64,000 nt of DNA from Pseudomonas sp. DY-1 (GTDB lineage: Bacteria; Pseudomonadota; Gammaproteobacteria; Pseudomonadales; Pseudomonadaceae). The position numbers and the translations under genes are program-made. Where the stretch lies: positions 186,001 to 250,000 of the forward strand of contig NZ_CP032616.1 of NCBI RefSeq assembly GCF_003626975.1. Direction: 5' to 3'. This document shows, in pieces, positions 35,213-44,763 of this stretch (position 1 is the stretch's first letter; every line of letters starts with the position of its first letter). Below the pieces are notes generated by a model that was not told the DNA's origin, did not search any database, and worked only from the letters and a program-made list of their open reading frames with translations.

Positions 35213-36550
35213 ATGGCGTTCAACATCGGTCTCAGCGGCCTGCGTGCAGCGACCAGCGACCTCAACGTCACCGGTAACAACATCGCCAACGCCGGTACAG
35301 CTGGCTTCAAACAGTCCCGAGCGGAGTTCTCCGACGTCTACGCCGCTTCGGTGCTTGGCACTGGCAAGAACGCCCAGGGTAGCGGCGTGCTGCTGGGTGA
35401 TGTGTCCCAGCTGTTCAACCAGGGCAACATCAACTACACCCAGAACGCCCTGGACCTGGCCATCAACGGCAACGGCTTCTTCCAGACCAGCAACAACGGT
35501 GAAGTCAGCTACACCCGCGCCGGCTACTTCGGGACCGACCGCAATGGCTACATCGTCAACAACTTCGGCTACCGCCTGCAGGGTTATGGCATCGACGGCA
35601 ATGGCAACGTGCAGAACGGCGTGGTCAGCGACCTGCAGATCCAGACCGCCAACCAGGCACCCAAGGCCACTACCCAGGTCGCCCAGAAGTTCAACCTGAA
35701 CTCCACCACCAAGGCGCCGACCAATACCCCGTTCGATCCGAGCGATCCGACGACCTACACCTCGTCCACCTCGGTCAACATCTATGACTCCCAGGGCAAT
35801 GCCCATGTCATGACCCAGTACTTCATCAACAACTCCGACCCGGCCGCGACGCCGCCGGTGACCAACAACTGGACCATGGCCGTGCTGGTGGATGGCCGTA
35901 ACCCATCCAACCCGACCAGCACAGACCCGCACACCACCAACCTGCTGTTCAATGCCGACGGCAGCCTGAACACTGCCGGCATGGCGGCAGGTGGCGAGCT
36001 GAACTACGACCCCGCTACCGGGTTGATGAACCTGGATGACTGGGTACCTGCGGTTTCCGATGGCGGCACGCCGGCCAACTGGTCGGCCAACGGCGCCACC
36101 GCCAACGCCGGCGGCATCGGCATCGACATTCGCGGCTCCTCCCAGTACTCCAGCGCTTTCGCGGTGAACAGCATCAGCCAGGACGGCTATACCACCGGCC
36201 AACTGGCCGGTCTGGAAATCGACGATACCGGCGTGATCTTCGCTCGCTACACCAATGGCCAGTCCAAAGTGCAGGGCCAGGTGATCCTCGCCAACTTCGC
36301 CAACGTCCAGGGCCTGAGCCCGGTAGGCAAGACCGGCTGGGTGCAGTCGTTCGAATCCGGCGAGCCGGTGGTTGGTACGCCGCGCTCCGGCACCCTGGGT
36401 GCCCTTCAGGCCGGTGCCCTGGAAGACTCCAACGTCGAGTTGTCGGACCAGTTGGTGAACCTGATCGTGGCCCAGCGCAACTACCAGGCGAACGCCAAGA
36501 CCATCCAGACGGAAGACGCTGTAACCCAGACCATCATCAACCTGCGCTGA
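35213..36550 (+). CDS. flgE: Flagellar hook protein FlgE
   Basis: Main hook subunit, 445 residues. N-terminal axial motif NIGLSGLRAATSDLNVTGNNIANAGTAGFKQSRAEF at 3-38. The first domain holds LFNQGNINYTQNALDLAINGNGFFQ and YTRAGYFGTDRNGYIVN. The variable outer domain covers about 145-345. The C-terminal FlgE signature has QAGALEDSNVELSDQLVNLIVAQRNYQANAKTIQTEDAV (about 403-440). AAAGGAG precedes the start. Last gene of the flgBCDE group, followed by a REP doublet and then a terminator 122 nt downstream. Confidence 0.96.
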   Translation: MAFNIGLSGLRAATSDLNVTGNNIANAGTAGFKQSRAEFSDVYAASVLGTGKNAQGSGVLLGDVSQLFNQGNINYTQNALDLAINGNGFFQTSNNGEVSYTRAGYFGTDRNGYIVNNFGYRLQGYGIDGNGNVQNGVVSDLQIQTANQAPKATTQVAQKFNLNSTTKAPTNTPFDPSDPTTYTSSTSVNIYDSQGNAHVMTQYFINNSDPAATPPVTNNWTMAVLVDGRNPSNPTSTDPHTTNLLFNADGSLNTAGMAAGGELNYDPATGLMNLDDWVPAVSDGGTPANWSANGATANAGGIGIDIRGSSQYSSAFAVNSISQDGYTTGQLAGLEIDDTGVIFARYTNGQSKVQGQVILANFANVQGLSPVGKTGWVQSFESGEPVVGTPRSGTLGALQAGALEDSNVELSDQLVNLIVAQRNYQANAKTIQTEDAVTQTIINLR

Positions 36551-36561
36551 TGAACTGCTGT

Positions 36562-36619
36562 TGTAGGGGCGAGCTTGCTCGCGAAGGTTTGCCCATTCGC
36601 GGGCAAGCCCGCTCCTACT
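36562..36619. repeat. REP doublet after flgE
   Basis: TGTAGGGGCGAGCTTGCTCG and its inverted partner CGGGCAAGCCCGCTCCTAC, 12 nt after the flgE stop codon. Third copy of this family in the window. Confidence 0.85.
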
Positions 36620-36621
36620 GG

Positions 36622-36661
36622 CGGCAATTCCCCTTGCCGTTGGCGGCAGCCCCTCGCCGCC
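36622..36661 (+). promoter_or_regulatory. CGGCAA/TTGCCG half-sites, probable enhancer of the flgF promoter
   Basis: A perfect CGGCAA-N6-TTGCCG palindrome at 36622-36639 is followed by a related GGCGGC-N8-GCCGCC at 36642-36661. They end about 85 bp upstream of the sigma-54 promoter, like the flgB array. Probable activator sites, by analogy between the two promoters. Confidence 0.6.
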
Positions 36662-36672
36662 GGCGCTTTGAC

Positions 36673-36701
36673 AAGGCCCTGTAAGGGGCCTTTTCTTTTT
36701 T
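36673..36701 (+). terminator. Rho-independent terminator of flgBCDE
   Basis: AAGGCCC / GGGCCTT stem, 6-nt loop, then a T-rich tail (TTTTCTTTTTT). Confidence 0.9.
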
Positions 36702-36746
36702 AAAAAAACCCTTATTTGTCAATTGCTTGCTCGTGATTTTCGGGTT

Positions 36747-36762
36747 TGGCACGCGGCTTGCT
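36747..36762 (+). promoter_or_regulatory. Sigma-54 promoter of flgFGHIJKL
   Basis: TGGCAC-GCGGC-TTGCT, an exact consensus. The start site would fall near 36773, 39 nt before the flgF ATG, the same layout as at flgB. Confidence 0.95.
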
Positions 36763-36811
36763 GGATAGCTTGCACAGCGCCAAGGGCGGCAACGCCCACT
36801 CGGAGAGATTC

Positions 36812-37555
36812 ATGGACAAGATGCTTTATGTCGCAATGAGCGGAGCCAGCCAGAACAGCCTGGCCCAGCGCGCTCATGCCAATAACCTGGCGAACATCTC
36901 GACTTCCGGTTTCCGCCGCGACTTCGAACAGGCGCGTTCCATGCCTGTGTTCGGCGACAGCTTCCCGTCGCGGGTCTATGCCATGACCGAGCGTCCCGGC
37001 ACCGACTTCACGCCTGGTGCCTTGCAGGAAACCGGTCGCGACCTGGATGTGGCCATCGAAGGGGAGGGCTGGGTTGCCGTGCAAGCCCCCGACGGCAGTG
37101 AAGCCTATGTGCGCACCGCCAGCCTGCAGATCGATGCCCTTGGCCAGCTTCGCACCGGCAATGGTTTGCCGGTCATGGGCAATGCCGGTCCCATCGCCAT
37201 TCCGCCGGAGCAGAAAGTCGAGATCGGCCAGGACGGCACCATCAGCATCCGTGCCCTGGGTGAAGCCCCTAACGTGGTGGCCGAGGTGGATCGCGTCAAA
37301 CTGGTCAATCCCGATCCCAAGCAGCTGGAGAAGGGCGCCGACGGCTTGATCCGCGTCAAGGACCCGCAGCAGGCGGTGCAAGCCGACGCCAATGTCCGCG
37401 TGGCCTCCGGCTTTATCGAAGCCAGCAACGTCAATGCCGTGGAAGAGATGACCGCGATCCTGTCTCTGTCCCGCCAGTTCGAGCTTTCCGTGAAGATGAT
37501 GCGTACTGCCGAAGACAATTCGTCGGCAATGGCGCGGGTCTTGCAGTTCAGCTAA
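36812..37555 (+). CDS. flgF: Flagellar basal-body rod protein FlgF
   Basis: Proximal rod subunit, 247 residues. N-terminal MDKMLYVAMSGASQNSLAQRAHANNLANISTSGFRRDF is the FlgF axial motif, and the C-terminal EASNVNAVEEMTAILSLSRQFELSVKMMRTAEDNSS closes the protein. The ATG at 36812 has GGAGAG just upstream; a longer frame from 36746 overlaps the sigma-54 promoter and cannot be right. First gene of the second rod/hook transcript. Confidence 0.96.
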   Translation: MDKMLYVAMSGASQNSLAQRAHANNLANISTSGFRRDFEQARSMPVFGDSFPSRVYAMTERPGTDFTPGALQETGRDLDVAIEGEGWVAVQAPDGSEAYVRTASLQIDALGQLRTGNGLPVMGNAGPIAIPPEQKVEIGQDGTISIRALGEAPNVVAEVDRVKLVNPDPKQLEKGADGLIRVKDPQQAVQADANVRVASGFIEASNVNAVEEMTAILSLSRQFELSVKMMRTAEDNSSAMARVLQFS

Positions 37556-37600
37556 TCACCAGTACGCGGCGCCATGTTTCCGGCGCCCGAGGAGAAGAAA

Positions 37601-38386
37601 ATGCTTCCGGCACTCTGGGTCAGCAAGACCGGCCTGTCCGCCCAGGACATGAACCTGACCACCATTTCCAACAACCTGGCGAACGTTTCGACCACGGGCT
37701 TCAAGCGCGATCGCGCAGAGTTCGAGGACCTCCTGTACCAGATCCGTCGCCAGCCGGGTGGCCAGACCAGCCAGGACAGCGAACTGCCGACCGGCCTGCA
37801 ACTGGGTACCGGTGTGCGCATCGCCGGCACCCAGAAGATCTTCACCCAGGGCAGCCTGCAAACCACCGAGCAGCCGCTGGACATGGCCATCAACGGTCGC
37901 GGCTTCTTCCAGGTGCTGATGCCCGATGGCACCGTCGCCTATACCCGCGATGGCAGCTTCCACCTGAACTCCGACGGCCAGATCGTCACCTCCCAGGGCT
38001 TCGCCCTGGAACCGGCCATCGTCCTGCCCGCCGAAGTGCAGACCTTCACCGTCGGCGAAGACGGCACCGTCTCCGTGACCACCACCGGCAACCCCGCTGC
38101 CCAGGTAATCGGCAATATCCAGACCGCCGACTTCGTCAACTACGGCGGCCTGCAATCCATCGGCAACAACCTGTACCTGGAGACTGCCGCCAGTGGCGCG
38201 CCGCAGGTCGGTACGCCGGGTCTGACCGGCCTGGGCGTGGTGCAGCAGAACACCCTGGAGAACTCCAACGTCAGCGTGGTCGAGGAACTGGTGAACATGA
38301 TCACCACCCAGCGTGCCTACGAGATGAACTCCAAGGTCATCTCCACAGCCGACCAGATGCTCGCTTTCGTCACGCAGAACCTGTAA
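37601..38386 (+). CDS. flgG: Flagellar distal rod protein FlgG
   Basis: Distal rod subunit, 261 residues, the usual length. N-terminus MLPALWVSKTGLSAQDMNLTTISNNLANVSTTGFKRDRAEFEDLLYQ is diagnostic. The core includes FTQGSLQTTEQPLDMAINGRGFFQV, and the C-terminal helix has ENSNVSVVEELVNMITTQRAYEMNSKVISTADQML. The ATG at 37601 follows a strong GAGGAGAAG; nine extra upstream codons are unlikely to be used. Confidence 0.96.
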   Translation: MLPALWVSKTGLSAQDMNLTTISNNLANVSTTGFKRDRAEFEDLLYQIRRQPGGQTSQDSELPTGLQLGTGVRIAGTQKIFTQGSLQTTEQPLDMAINGRGFFQVLMPDGTVAYTRDGSFHLNSDGQIVTSQGFALEPAIVLPAEVQTFTVGEDGTVSVTTTGNPAAQVIGNIQTADFVNYGGLQSIGNNLYLETAASGAPQVGTPGLTGLGVVQQNTLENSNVSVVEELVNMITTQRAYEMNSKVISTADQMLAFVTQNL

Positions 38387-38404
38387 CGCCCTGAGGTAGT
38401 TGTC

Positions 38405-39118
38405 ATGAACCGGCTGATCATTCTCCTCCCGCTGCTCGGCATCACCCTCATCCAGGGCTGCGTGCAACCTGCGCCGCGACCGAACGATCCCTATTACGCG
38501 CCCGTGCTGCCGCGCACTCCGCTGCCTGCCGCGCAGAGCAACGGCGCCATCTACCAGGCCGGTTTCGAGACCAACCTCTACGACGACCGCAAGGCCTATC
38601 GTGTGGGTGACATCATCACCATCACCCTCAACGAGCGCACCCAGGCCAGCAAGAACGCCAACTCGCAGATCCAGAAGGACAGCAACGCCAACATCGGCCT
38701 GACTTCGCTGTTCGGTGGTGGCGTCTCGGTGAACAACCCCAATGGCGGCCTCAATCCGCTGGATGCCGCACGACTGTCCCTGGATGCGGAGTACAACGCC
38801 ACCCGCGATACCAAGGGTGATTCCAAGGCAGGGCAGAGCAACAGCCTGTCAGGTTCCATCACCGTCACCGTGTCCGAAGTCCTGCCCAACGGCATCCTTG
38901 CGGTTCGCGGCGAGAAGTGGTTGACCTTGAACACCGGCGACGAGCTGGTGCGCATTGCCGGCATGGTCCGCGCCGATGACATCGGCACCGATAACACCGT
39001 GCCGTCCACCCGTGTGGCCGATGCGCGCATCACCTACTCCGGTACCGGCGCCTTCGCCGACGCCAGCCAGCCGGGCTGGTTCGACCGGTTCTTCATGAGC
39101 CCGCTGTTCCCGTTCTGA
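38405..39118 (+). CDS. flgH: Flagellar L-ring lipoprotein FlgH
   Basis: Outer-membrane L-ring subunit, 237 residues. The lipoprotein signal ends at LIQGC, with Cys19 as the lipidation site. The body shows [32 protein letters not shown] and [21 protein letters not shown], both conserved in FlgH. The stop codon overlaps an in-frame ATG of the next gene by 1 nt. Confidence 0.95.
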   Translation: MNRLIILLPLLGITLIQGCVQPAPRPNDPYYAPVLPRTPLPAAQSNGAIYQAGFETNLYDDRKAYRVGDIITITLNERTQASKNANSQIQKDSNANIGLTSLFGGGVSVNNPNGGLNPLDAARLSLDAEYNATRDTKGDSKAGQSNSLSGSITVTVSEVLPNGILAVRGEKWLTLNTGDELVRIAGMVRADDIGTDNTVPSTRVADARITYSGTGAFADASQPGWFDRFFMSPLFPF

Positions 39119-39129
39119 TGAGACCGACC

Positions 39130-40230
39130 ATGAAGCGACTGATTTCCGCTCTCTGCCTGCTGTTGGTTGCCGGCCTTGCCCAGGCCGAGCGCCTGAAGGA
39201 CCTGGCGAGCATCCAGGGTGTGCGGACCAACCAGCTGATCGGCTACGGCCTGGTGGTGGGCCTGAACGGCACAGGTGACCAGACCACCCAGACGCCGTTC
39301 ACCCTGCAGACCTTCAACAACATGCTGGCGCAGTTCGGCATCAAGGTCCCGGCCAACGTCGGCAACGTGCAGCTGAAGAACGTCGCGGCGGTATCCATCC
39401 ACGCGGACCTGCCGCCCTTCGCCAAGCCGGGTCAGACCATCGACGTGACCATTTCCTCCATCGGCAACGCCAAGAGCCTACGCGGCGGCAGCCTGCTGAT
39501 GTCACCGCTCAAGGGTATCGACGGCAATGTCTACGCCATTGCCCAGGGCAACCTGGTGGTGGGCGGCTTCGACGCCGAGGGCAGCGACGGCTCGAAGATC
39601 ACCGTCAACGTTCCGTCCTCCGGGCGCATTCCTTCCGGCGCCACCGTGGAGCGTCCGGTGCCGAGTGGCTTCGAGCAGGGCAACTTCCTCACCCTGAACC
39701 TCAATCGCCCGGACTTCACCACAGCGAAGAACATCGTCGACAAGCTCAACGAACTGCTCGGCCCGGGCGTTGCCCAGGCGGTCGATGGCGGTTCGGTACG
39801 GGTCAGTGCGCCGCTCGATCCGAACCAGCGCGTGGACTATCTCTCGGTGATCGAGAACCTGGAAATCGAGGCGGGCCAGGCCGTGGCCAAGGTCATCATC
39901 AACTCGCGTACCGGCACCATCGTCATCGGCCAGAACGTGAAGGTGCAGCCGGCTGCCGTGACCCATGGCAGCCTTACCGTGACCATTACCGAAGACCCTA
40001 TCGTCAGCCAGCCGGAAGCCTTCTCCGGTGGCCAGACCGCAGTAGTGCCGCGCTCGAAGGTGAATGCCGAGGAAGAAGCCAAGCCGATGTTCAAGTTCGG
40101 CCCTGGCACCACCCTCGACGAAATCGTGCGTGCAGTTAACCAGGTGGGCGCGGCGCCGTCCGACCTGATGGCCATCCTGGAAGCGCTGAAGCAGGCCGGT
40201 GCCCTGCAGGCCGACCTGATCGTGATTTAA
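39130..40230 (+). CDS. flgI: Flagellar P-ring protein FlgI
   Basis: Periplasmic P-ring subunit, 366 residues. Signal peptide [19 protein letters not shown], then [33 protein letters not shown], the FlgI hallmark. Later [34 protein letters not shown] and the C-terminal [32 protein letters not shown]. An ATG at 39118 overlaps the flgH stop, but the one at 39130 gives the cleaner signal peptide and has GATGAGA upstream. Its assembly needs FlgA, encoded earlier in the window. Confidence 0.95.
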   Translation: MKRLISALCLLLVAGLAQAERLKDLASIQGVRTNQLIGYGLVVGLNGTGDQTTQTPFTLQTFNNMLAQFGIKVPANVGNVQLKNVAAVSIHADLPPFAKPGQTIDVTISSIGNAKSLRGGSLLMSPLKGIDGNVYAIAQGNLVVGGFDAEGSDGSKITVNVPSSGRIPSGATVERPVPSGFEQGNFLTLNLNRPDFTTAKNIVDKLNELLGPGVAQAVDGGSVRVSAPLDPNQRVDYLSVIENLEIEAGQAVAKVIINSRTGTIVIGQNVKVQPAAVTHGSLTVTITEDPIVSQPEAFSGGQTAVVPRSKVNAEEEAKPMFKFGPGTTLDEIVRAVNQVGAAPSDLMAILEALKQAGALQADLIVI

Positions 40231-40240
40231 GGGAAAGGCG

Positions 40241-41407
40241 ATGAACTCGAAATTCTCCGCAGGCCTCGCTTCCGGCTCCAGGTTGGATAGCGGCGCCTAT
40301 ACCGACCTGAACCGGCTCAGCCAATTCAAGGCCGGCAAGGATCGCGACAGCGAGGGCAACATCCGCAAGGTGGCCCAGGAGTTCGAGTCGCTGTTCCTCA
40401 ACGAAATGATGAAGTCCATGCGTCAGGCGGGTGAAGCCTTCGCCGAAGGCAACTACCTGAACAGCAACGAAACCAAGACTTACCAGGAAATGCACGACCA
40501 GCAGTTGGCCGTGACCTTGTCGAAGCAGGGCGGCGTCGGCCTGGCCGATGTGCTGACCCGACAGCTGTCCAAGACCAACAAGTCGACGGGGCCCAACCCC
40601 TTCGCGCAAGTGCAGTCCGGCGTCCAGGCCAACTGGCCTGCGCAGGGCAGCAAGCAGGTGGCGAAGGCGGAAGCCTCGGGCTTCGCCGAGCGCGACGATT
40701 CCAGGCTGCTCAATCAGCGTCGCCTGGCATTGCCCGGCAAGCTGAGCGATCGCCAGGCAGCGGGTATCGTGCCGTCGCCCGAGCAGCTTGCCGGTACTTC
40801 GCTGGCCGGCAGTGACTGGACCCCTGCCAAGACCTATGCCGCGCCCGAGCGCGAAGTAGTCGGCGCCGAAGAAGTTGAAAGCGCCAAAGGAACGGGCAAG
40901 CGCGTGTTCGCGTCGCGCAACGAGTTCATCGAAACCCTGCTGCCAATGGCCGAGAAGGCCGCCGAGCGAATCGGCGTCGACCCCCGTTACCTGGTAGCCC
41001 AGGCCGCCCTGGAAACCGGCTGGGGCAAGTCGATCATCCGCGAGGGCGATGGCACCAGCAGTCACAACCTGTTCGGCATCAAGGCGCACAAGAGCTGGGA
41101 CGGCGATTCGGCGCGGGTGATGACCACCGAGTACAAGGGCGGCAAAGCGGTCAAGGAAGCGGCATCGTTCCGTTCCTACAACTCCTTCGAGCAGAGCTTC
41201 CACGACTACGTGAGCTTCCTGCAGAACAACGATCGCTACCAGGACGCGCTGGATTCCGCCGAGAAGCCGGAGCAGTTCGTCCGCGAACTGCAGAAGGCCG
41301 GCTACGCCACTGATCCGCAGTACGCCCGCAAGATTTCCCAGATTGCCCGCGGTATGCAGGTTTACCAGGCCGTTGCTGCAGTCGACAGCACGACCACCAG
41401 GATATGA
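40241..41407 (+). CDS. flgJ: Flagellar rod assembly protein / peptidoglycan hydrolase FlgJ
   Basis: Bifunctional periplasmic protein that caps the rod and opens the cell wall for it. 388 residues: rod-binding N-terminal domain with VAQEFESLFLNEMMKSMRQAGEAF (about 45-70) and HDQQLAVTLSKQGGVGLADVLTRQL; a variable linker (about 115-225); and a C-terminal glucosaminidase domain with the catalytic Glu near 257 (AQAALETGWGKSII) and SHNLFGIKAHKSWDG. Both halves look intact. Confidence 0.95.
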   Translation: MNSKFSAGLASGSRLDSGAYTDLNRLSQFKAGKDRDSEGNIRKVAQEFESLFLNEMMKSMRQAGEAFAEGNYLNSNETKTYQEMHDQQLAVTLSKQGGVGLADVLTRQLSKTNKSTGPNPFAQVQSGVQANWPAQGSKQVAKAEASGFAERDDSRLLNQRRLALPGKLSDRQAAGIVPSPEQLAGTSLAGSDWTPAKTYAAPEREVVGAEEVESAKGTGKRVFASRNEFIETLLPMAEKAAERIGVDPRYLVAQAALETGWGKSIIREGDGTSSHNLFGIKAHKSWDGDSARVMTTEYKGGKAVKEAASFRSYNSFEQSFHDYVSFLQNNDRYQDALDSAEKPEQFVRELQKAGYATDPQYARKISQIARGMQVYQAVAAVDSTTTRI

Positions 41408-41417
41408 GGCTTGAGTC

Positions 41418-43469
41418 ATGGCTGACTTACTGAACATTGGCCTGTCGGGGCTTCGCGTGAGCCAGACGCAGCTCACCGTCACCGGCCACAACATCTCCAA
41501 CGTCAACACCCCCGGATTCACCCGGCAGAGCGCGACCCAGTCGACGACCCTGCCGCAGTTCTCCGGCTCGGGTTACATCGGCAGCGGCGTCACCCTGACG
41601 GATATCCGTCGCAGCTATAGCGAGTTCCTCACTGCCCAGCTGCGCAACACCACGTCGCTGAGCAGCGATGTGGATGCCTACAAGAGCCAGATCGACCAGC
41701 TCGATTCGCTGTTGTCCGGCACCACCACCGGCATTACACCGTCGTTGAAGAGCTTCTTCGCGGCCATGCAGACCGCCGCCGAAGACCCCGCCAATATGCC
41801 GGCGCGGCAACTGGTGCTGTCCGAGGCCGAAGGGTTGGCTCGACGTTTCAATACCGTCTACGACCGGCTGAGCGCGCAGAACGACTCGCTGAACAAGCAG
41901 ATGTCGTCGGTGGCGGACCAGGTGAACCGCCTGGCCGGCTCCATCGCCAGTCTCAACGATGCCATCGCGGTCGCGTCATCCAACGGCCAGGTACCCAATG
42001 ACCTGCTGGACTCCCGTGAGGAGGCGATCCGTCAGCTTTCCACCTACGTGGGCGTCAGCGTGGTACCGCAGAGTGACGGCACCCAGAGCATTTTCGTCGG
42101 CACCGGACAGCCGCTGGTGGTGGGTAGCAGCGCCAACCGCCTGGAAGCGGTGCCCGGCAAGGGCGACCCCAGCCGTTTCGAGCTGGAGTTCGTCAGCGGC
42201 GATTCCCGTCAGGGCGTCACCACGCTGCTCAGCGGCGGCGAACTGGGTGGCCTGATCCGCTACCGCAACGAGACCCTGGACTCCAGCCTGAACACACTGG
42301 GGCGCCTGGCCATGTCGATCAGCGACCAGGTCAACACCCAGCTCGGCCAGGGCCTGGACCTGAAGGGGAAGGTGGGGGCTGCGCTGTTCGGCAACTACAA
42401 CGACCCGGCCCTGGCGGCGCTGCGGGTCAAGGCCTTCGCCGGCAACAGTAATGCCCAGCCAGCCCTGAACATCACCAATACCAGCCTGCTCAGCACCAGC
42501 GACTACCAGATGGAGTACGACGCCACGGCGACGCCGCCCTATACGGTGCGCCGCCTGAGCGACAACCAGGAGATGGTGGTCAGTGACAGCACGCCGTCCG
42601 GCACGCTGACGATCAAAGACGCCGCAGGTCGCGACCAGGGCTTCCAGATCGCCCTGGGTGTGCCGACGCCCACCACCGGCGACAAGTTCCTGCTGCAGCC
42701 GACGCGCACCGCCGCCAAGGACATCAACACCGTGCTGGACCAGGCGGACCAGTTGGCATTCGCCGCACCGCTGCACTCCGAAGCGAACGTACAGAACAAG
42801 GGCACCGGCGCTATCGGCCAGCCCAGCATCACCAATACGCTCAACCCCATGAGCCAGGCGCACCTGGCAGCGATCTCGTCCATCACCATGAATTACACGG
42901 CGGGCACTCCGGGAAGCTTGAGTTTCTCTGGCCTGCCGACTGGCGTGACCATCACCCAGCCGCCGTCCGGAACCCTGAACGTGACGCCGGGGCAGACCAA
43001 CCAACTGAGCTATACCGTTTCGGTCACCACCGGCACGCCGGCCACCACGCAGGAATACCAGATCACCCAGAGTTTCAGCGGACGTGCGGAAACCGGCGAC
43101 ACCTTCAGCCTCGCCATGAGCACCAATGGCGTCTCCGATAACCGTAACGCGCTCAAGCTGGTGGACCTGCAGAACAAGGCCGCAGTCGGTGTCGACGCCC
43201 TGGTTGGCGGCACCGGTTCCAGCTTCTCCGACAGCTATGGTGACCTGGTGGAGCGCGTAGGCACCCTGACCGCTCAGGCACGGGTGGACAGCGAAGCCAG
43301 TACGGCGATCCTCAAGCAGGCCACGGATAACCGTGACTCGCTCTCGGCGGTGAGCCTCGACGAAGAGGCAGCCAACCTGATCAAGTTCGAGCAGTACTAC
43401 AACGCCTCGTCGCAAGTGATTCAAGTTGCCCGAAGCCTGTTCGATACCTTGATGAGCACCTTCCGCTAA
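41418..43469 (+). CDS. flgK: Flagellar hook-associated protein 1, FlgK
   Basis: Hook-filament junction protein, 683 residues. N-terminal MADLLNIGLSGLRVSQTQLTVTGHNISNVNTPGFTRQSATQS is the axial signature. A variable middle covers about 350-590. C-terminal helices contain VSLDEEAANLIKFEQYYNASSQVIQVARSLFDTLMSTFR. Exported with the help of FlgN. Eleven nt separate it from both flgJ and flgL. Confidence 0.95.
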   Translation: MADLLNIGLSGLRVSQTQLTVTGHNISNVNTPGFTRQSATQSTTLPQFSGSGYIGSGVTLTDIRRSYSEFLTAQLRNTTSLSSDVDAYKSQIDQLDSLLSGTTTGITPSLKSFFAAMQTAAEDPANMPARQLVLSEAEGLARRFNTVYDRLSAQNDSLNKQMSSVADQVNRLAGSIASLNDAIAVASSNGQVPNDLLDSREEAIRQLSTYVGVSVVPQSDGTQSIFVGTGQPLVVGSSANRLEAVPGKGDPSRFELEFVSGDSRQGVTTLLSGGELGGLIRYRNETLDSSLNTLGRLAMSISDQVNTQLGQGLDLKGKVGAALFGNYNDPALAALRVKAFAGNSNAQPALNITNTSLLSTSDYQMEYDATATPPYTVRRLSDNQEMVVSDSTPSGTLTIKDAAGRDQGFQIALGVPTPTTGDKFLLQPTRTAAKDINTVLDQADQLAFAAPLHSEANVQNKGTGAIGQPSITNTLNPMSQAHLAAISSITMNYTAGTPGSLSFSGLPTGVTITQPPSGTLNVTPGQTNQLSYTVSVTTGTPATTQEYQITQSFSGRAETGDTFSLAMSTNGVSDNRNALKLVDLQNKAAVGVDALVGGTGSSFSDSYGDLVERVGTLTAQARVDSEASTAILKQATDNRDSLSAVSLDEEAANLIKFEQYYNASSQVIQVARSLFDTLMSTFR

Positions 43470-43480
43470 CGGAGCCTGCG

Positions 43481-44731
43481 ATGCGCATTTCCACCATTCA
43501 GCAATACAACAATGGGGTGTCGGGCCTGCAGCGGAATTACGCGAACGTCACCCGTACCCAGGAACAGATCAGCACCGGCAACCGCATCCTCACGCCGGCG
43601 GACGATCCCGTGGCTTCGGTGCGCCTGCTGCAACTGGACCAGCAGCAGGGCGTTCTGGATCAATACGCTTCCAACCTGACGGCGGCCAAGAACAGCCTGA
43701 CCCAGGAAGAGGTGACGCTGAACTCGGTCAATACCGTGCTCCAGCGCGTGCGCGACCTGGCGGGCGAGGCCGGCAACGGCGCCCTCAGCACCGAGGACCG
43801 CAAGGCTATCGCTGCCGAACTCAAGGAGCGCGAGGATGAGCTGTTTAGCCTGATGAACACCCGCAACGCGCGGGGTGAATACCTGTTCTCCGGCTTCCAG
43901 GGCAAGACCCAGCCCTTCGTACGCAATGCTGACGGCAGCTACAGCTACGAAGGCGACGAAGGCCAGCGCAAGCTGCAGGTGGCGAGCTCCTTGCAGATAG
44001 CCATCAGCGATAACGGAAAGCGCGTCTTCGAGAACGTAATCAACGCCGGGCGGTTGGACAGCGCCGTGACCAACAGCCCCGCAGGCTCCACGCTGAGCCC
44101 TTCGGCGCCGTTGGTGCAAGACGAGGTAGCCTTCTCCGGCAACCCGCCTTTCCCGGATACCGGCGTGCAGATCGTCTTCGGCAACCCCGACGCCAACAGC
44201 TACGAAATCTTCGCTGTGGGCACGACTACGCCAGTGCTTGGCAGCGGCGCCATCGACACGGATGACGCAACCGACGACCAGGTGGTGTTCCGTGGCGTCA
44301 GCATCAAGTTCGATGGCGTCCCCGTAGGGGGCGAGACCATCGAAGTGACCGCACAGCCGAACCAGCAGAAGCAGGGCATCCTCGACACCATCGCCAACCT
44401 GCGTATGGCGCTTGAGAACGCGCCCAATACGCCAGCCGGCAACAACCTCGTCCGCGATTCCGTCGCTGAGGCCCTGACCAACCTGGACAACGGCATCACC
44501 GTGGTCGACTCCGTGCGCGGCGACATCGGCGCACGCCTGAACGTGGTGGAATCCACCGTCACCGACAACGAAGACGTGACTTTGGTGAACCAGTCGATAC
44601 AGGCCGACCTGCGAGAGCTGGACTACGCCGAGGCGCTGTCGCGGCTGTCCTTCCAGTCGATCATTCTCGAAGCCTCGCAGCAGAGCTACGTGAAGATCGC
44701 GGGACTCAGTCTGTTCAACAAGCTGGGCTGA
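43481..44731 (+). CDS. flgL: Flagellar hook-associated protein 3, FlgL
   Basis: Second junction protein between hook and filament, 416 residues. N-terminal MRISTIQQYNNGVSGLQRNYANVTRTQEQISTGNRILTPADDP is the flagellin-like D0/D1 start, with SRL-type C-terminal LDYAEALSRLSFQSIILEASQQSYVKIAGLSLFNKLG. Only 32 nt and no terminator separate it from the UDP-glucose dehydrogenase gene, so the flgF transcript may run on into the glycosylation island. Confidence 0.95.
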   Translation: MRISTIQQYNNGVSGLQRNYANVTRTQEQISTGNRILTPADDPVASVRLLQLDQQQGVLDQYASNLTAAKNSLTQEEVTLNSVNTVLQRVRDLAGEAGNGALSTEDRKAIAAELKEREDELFSLMNTRNARGEYLFSGFQGKTQPFVRNADGSYSYEGDEGQRKLQVASSLQIAISDNGKRVFENVINAGRLDSAVTNSPAGSTLSPSAPLVQDEVAFSGNPPFPDTGVQIVFGNPDANSYEIFAVGTTTPVLGSGAIDTDDATDDQVVFRGVSIKFDGVPVGGETIEVTAQPNQQKQGILDTIANLRMALENAPNTPAGNNLVRDSVAEALTNLDNGITVVDSVRGDIGARLNVVESTVTDNEDVTLVNQSIQADLRELDYAEALSRLSFQSIILEASQQSYVKIAGLSLFNKLG

Positions 44732-44763
44732 TTGGCGCGGGCCAGGAGCCTTGGGGAGAGGGA

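Noticed and set aside
36746..36811. Longer flgF start
   Set aside because: It overlaps the sigma-54 promoter; the ATG at 36812 has a good ribosome-binding site.
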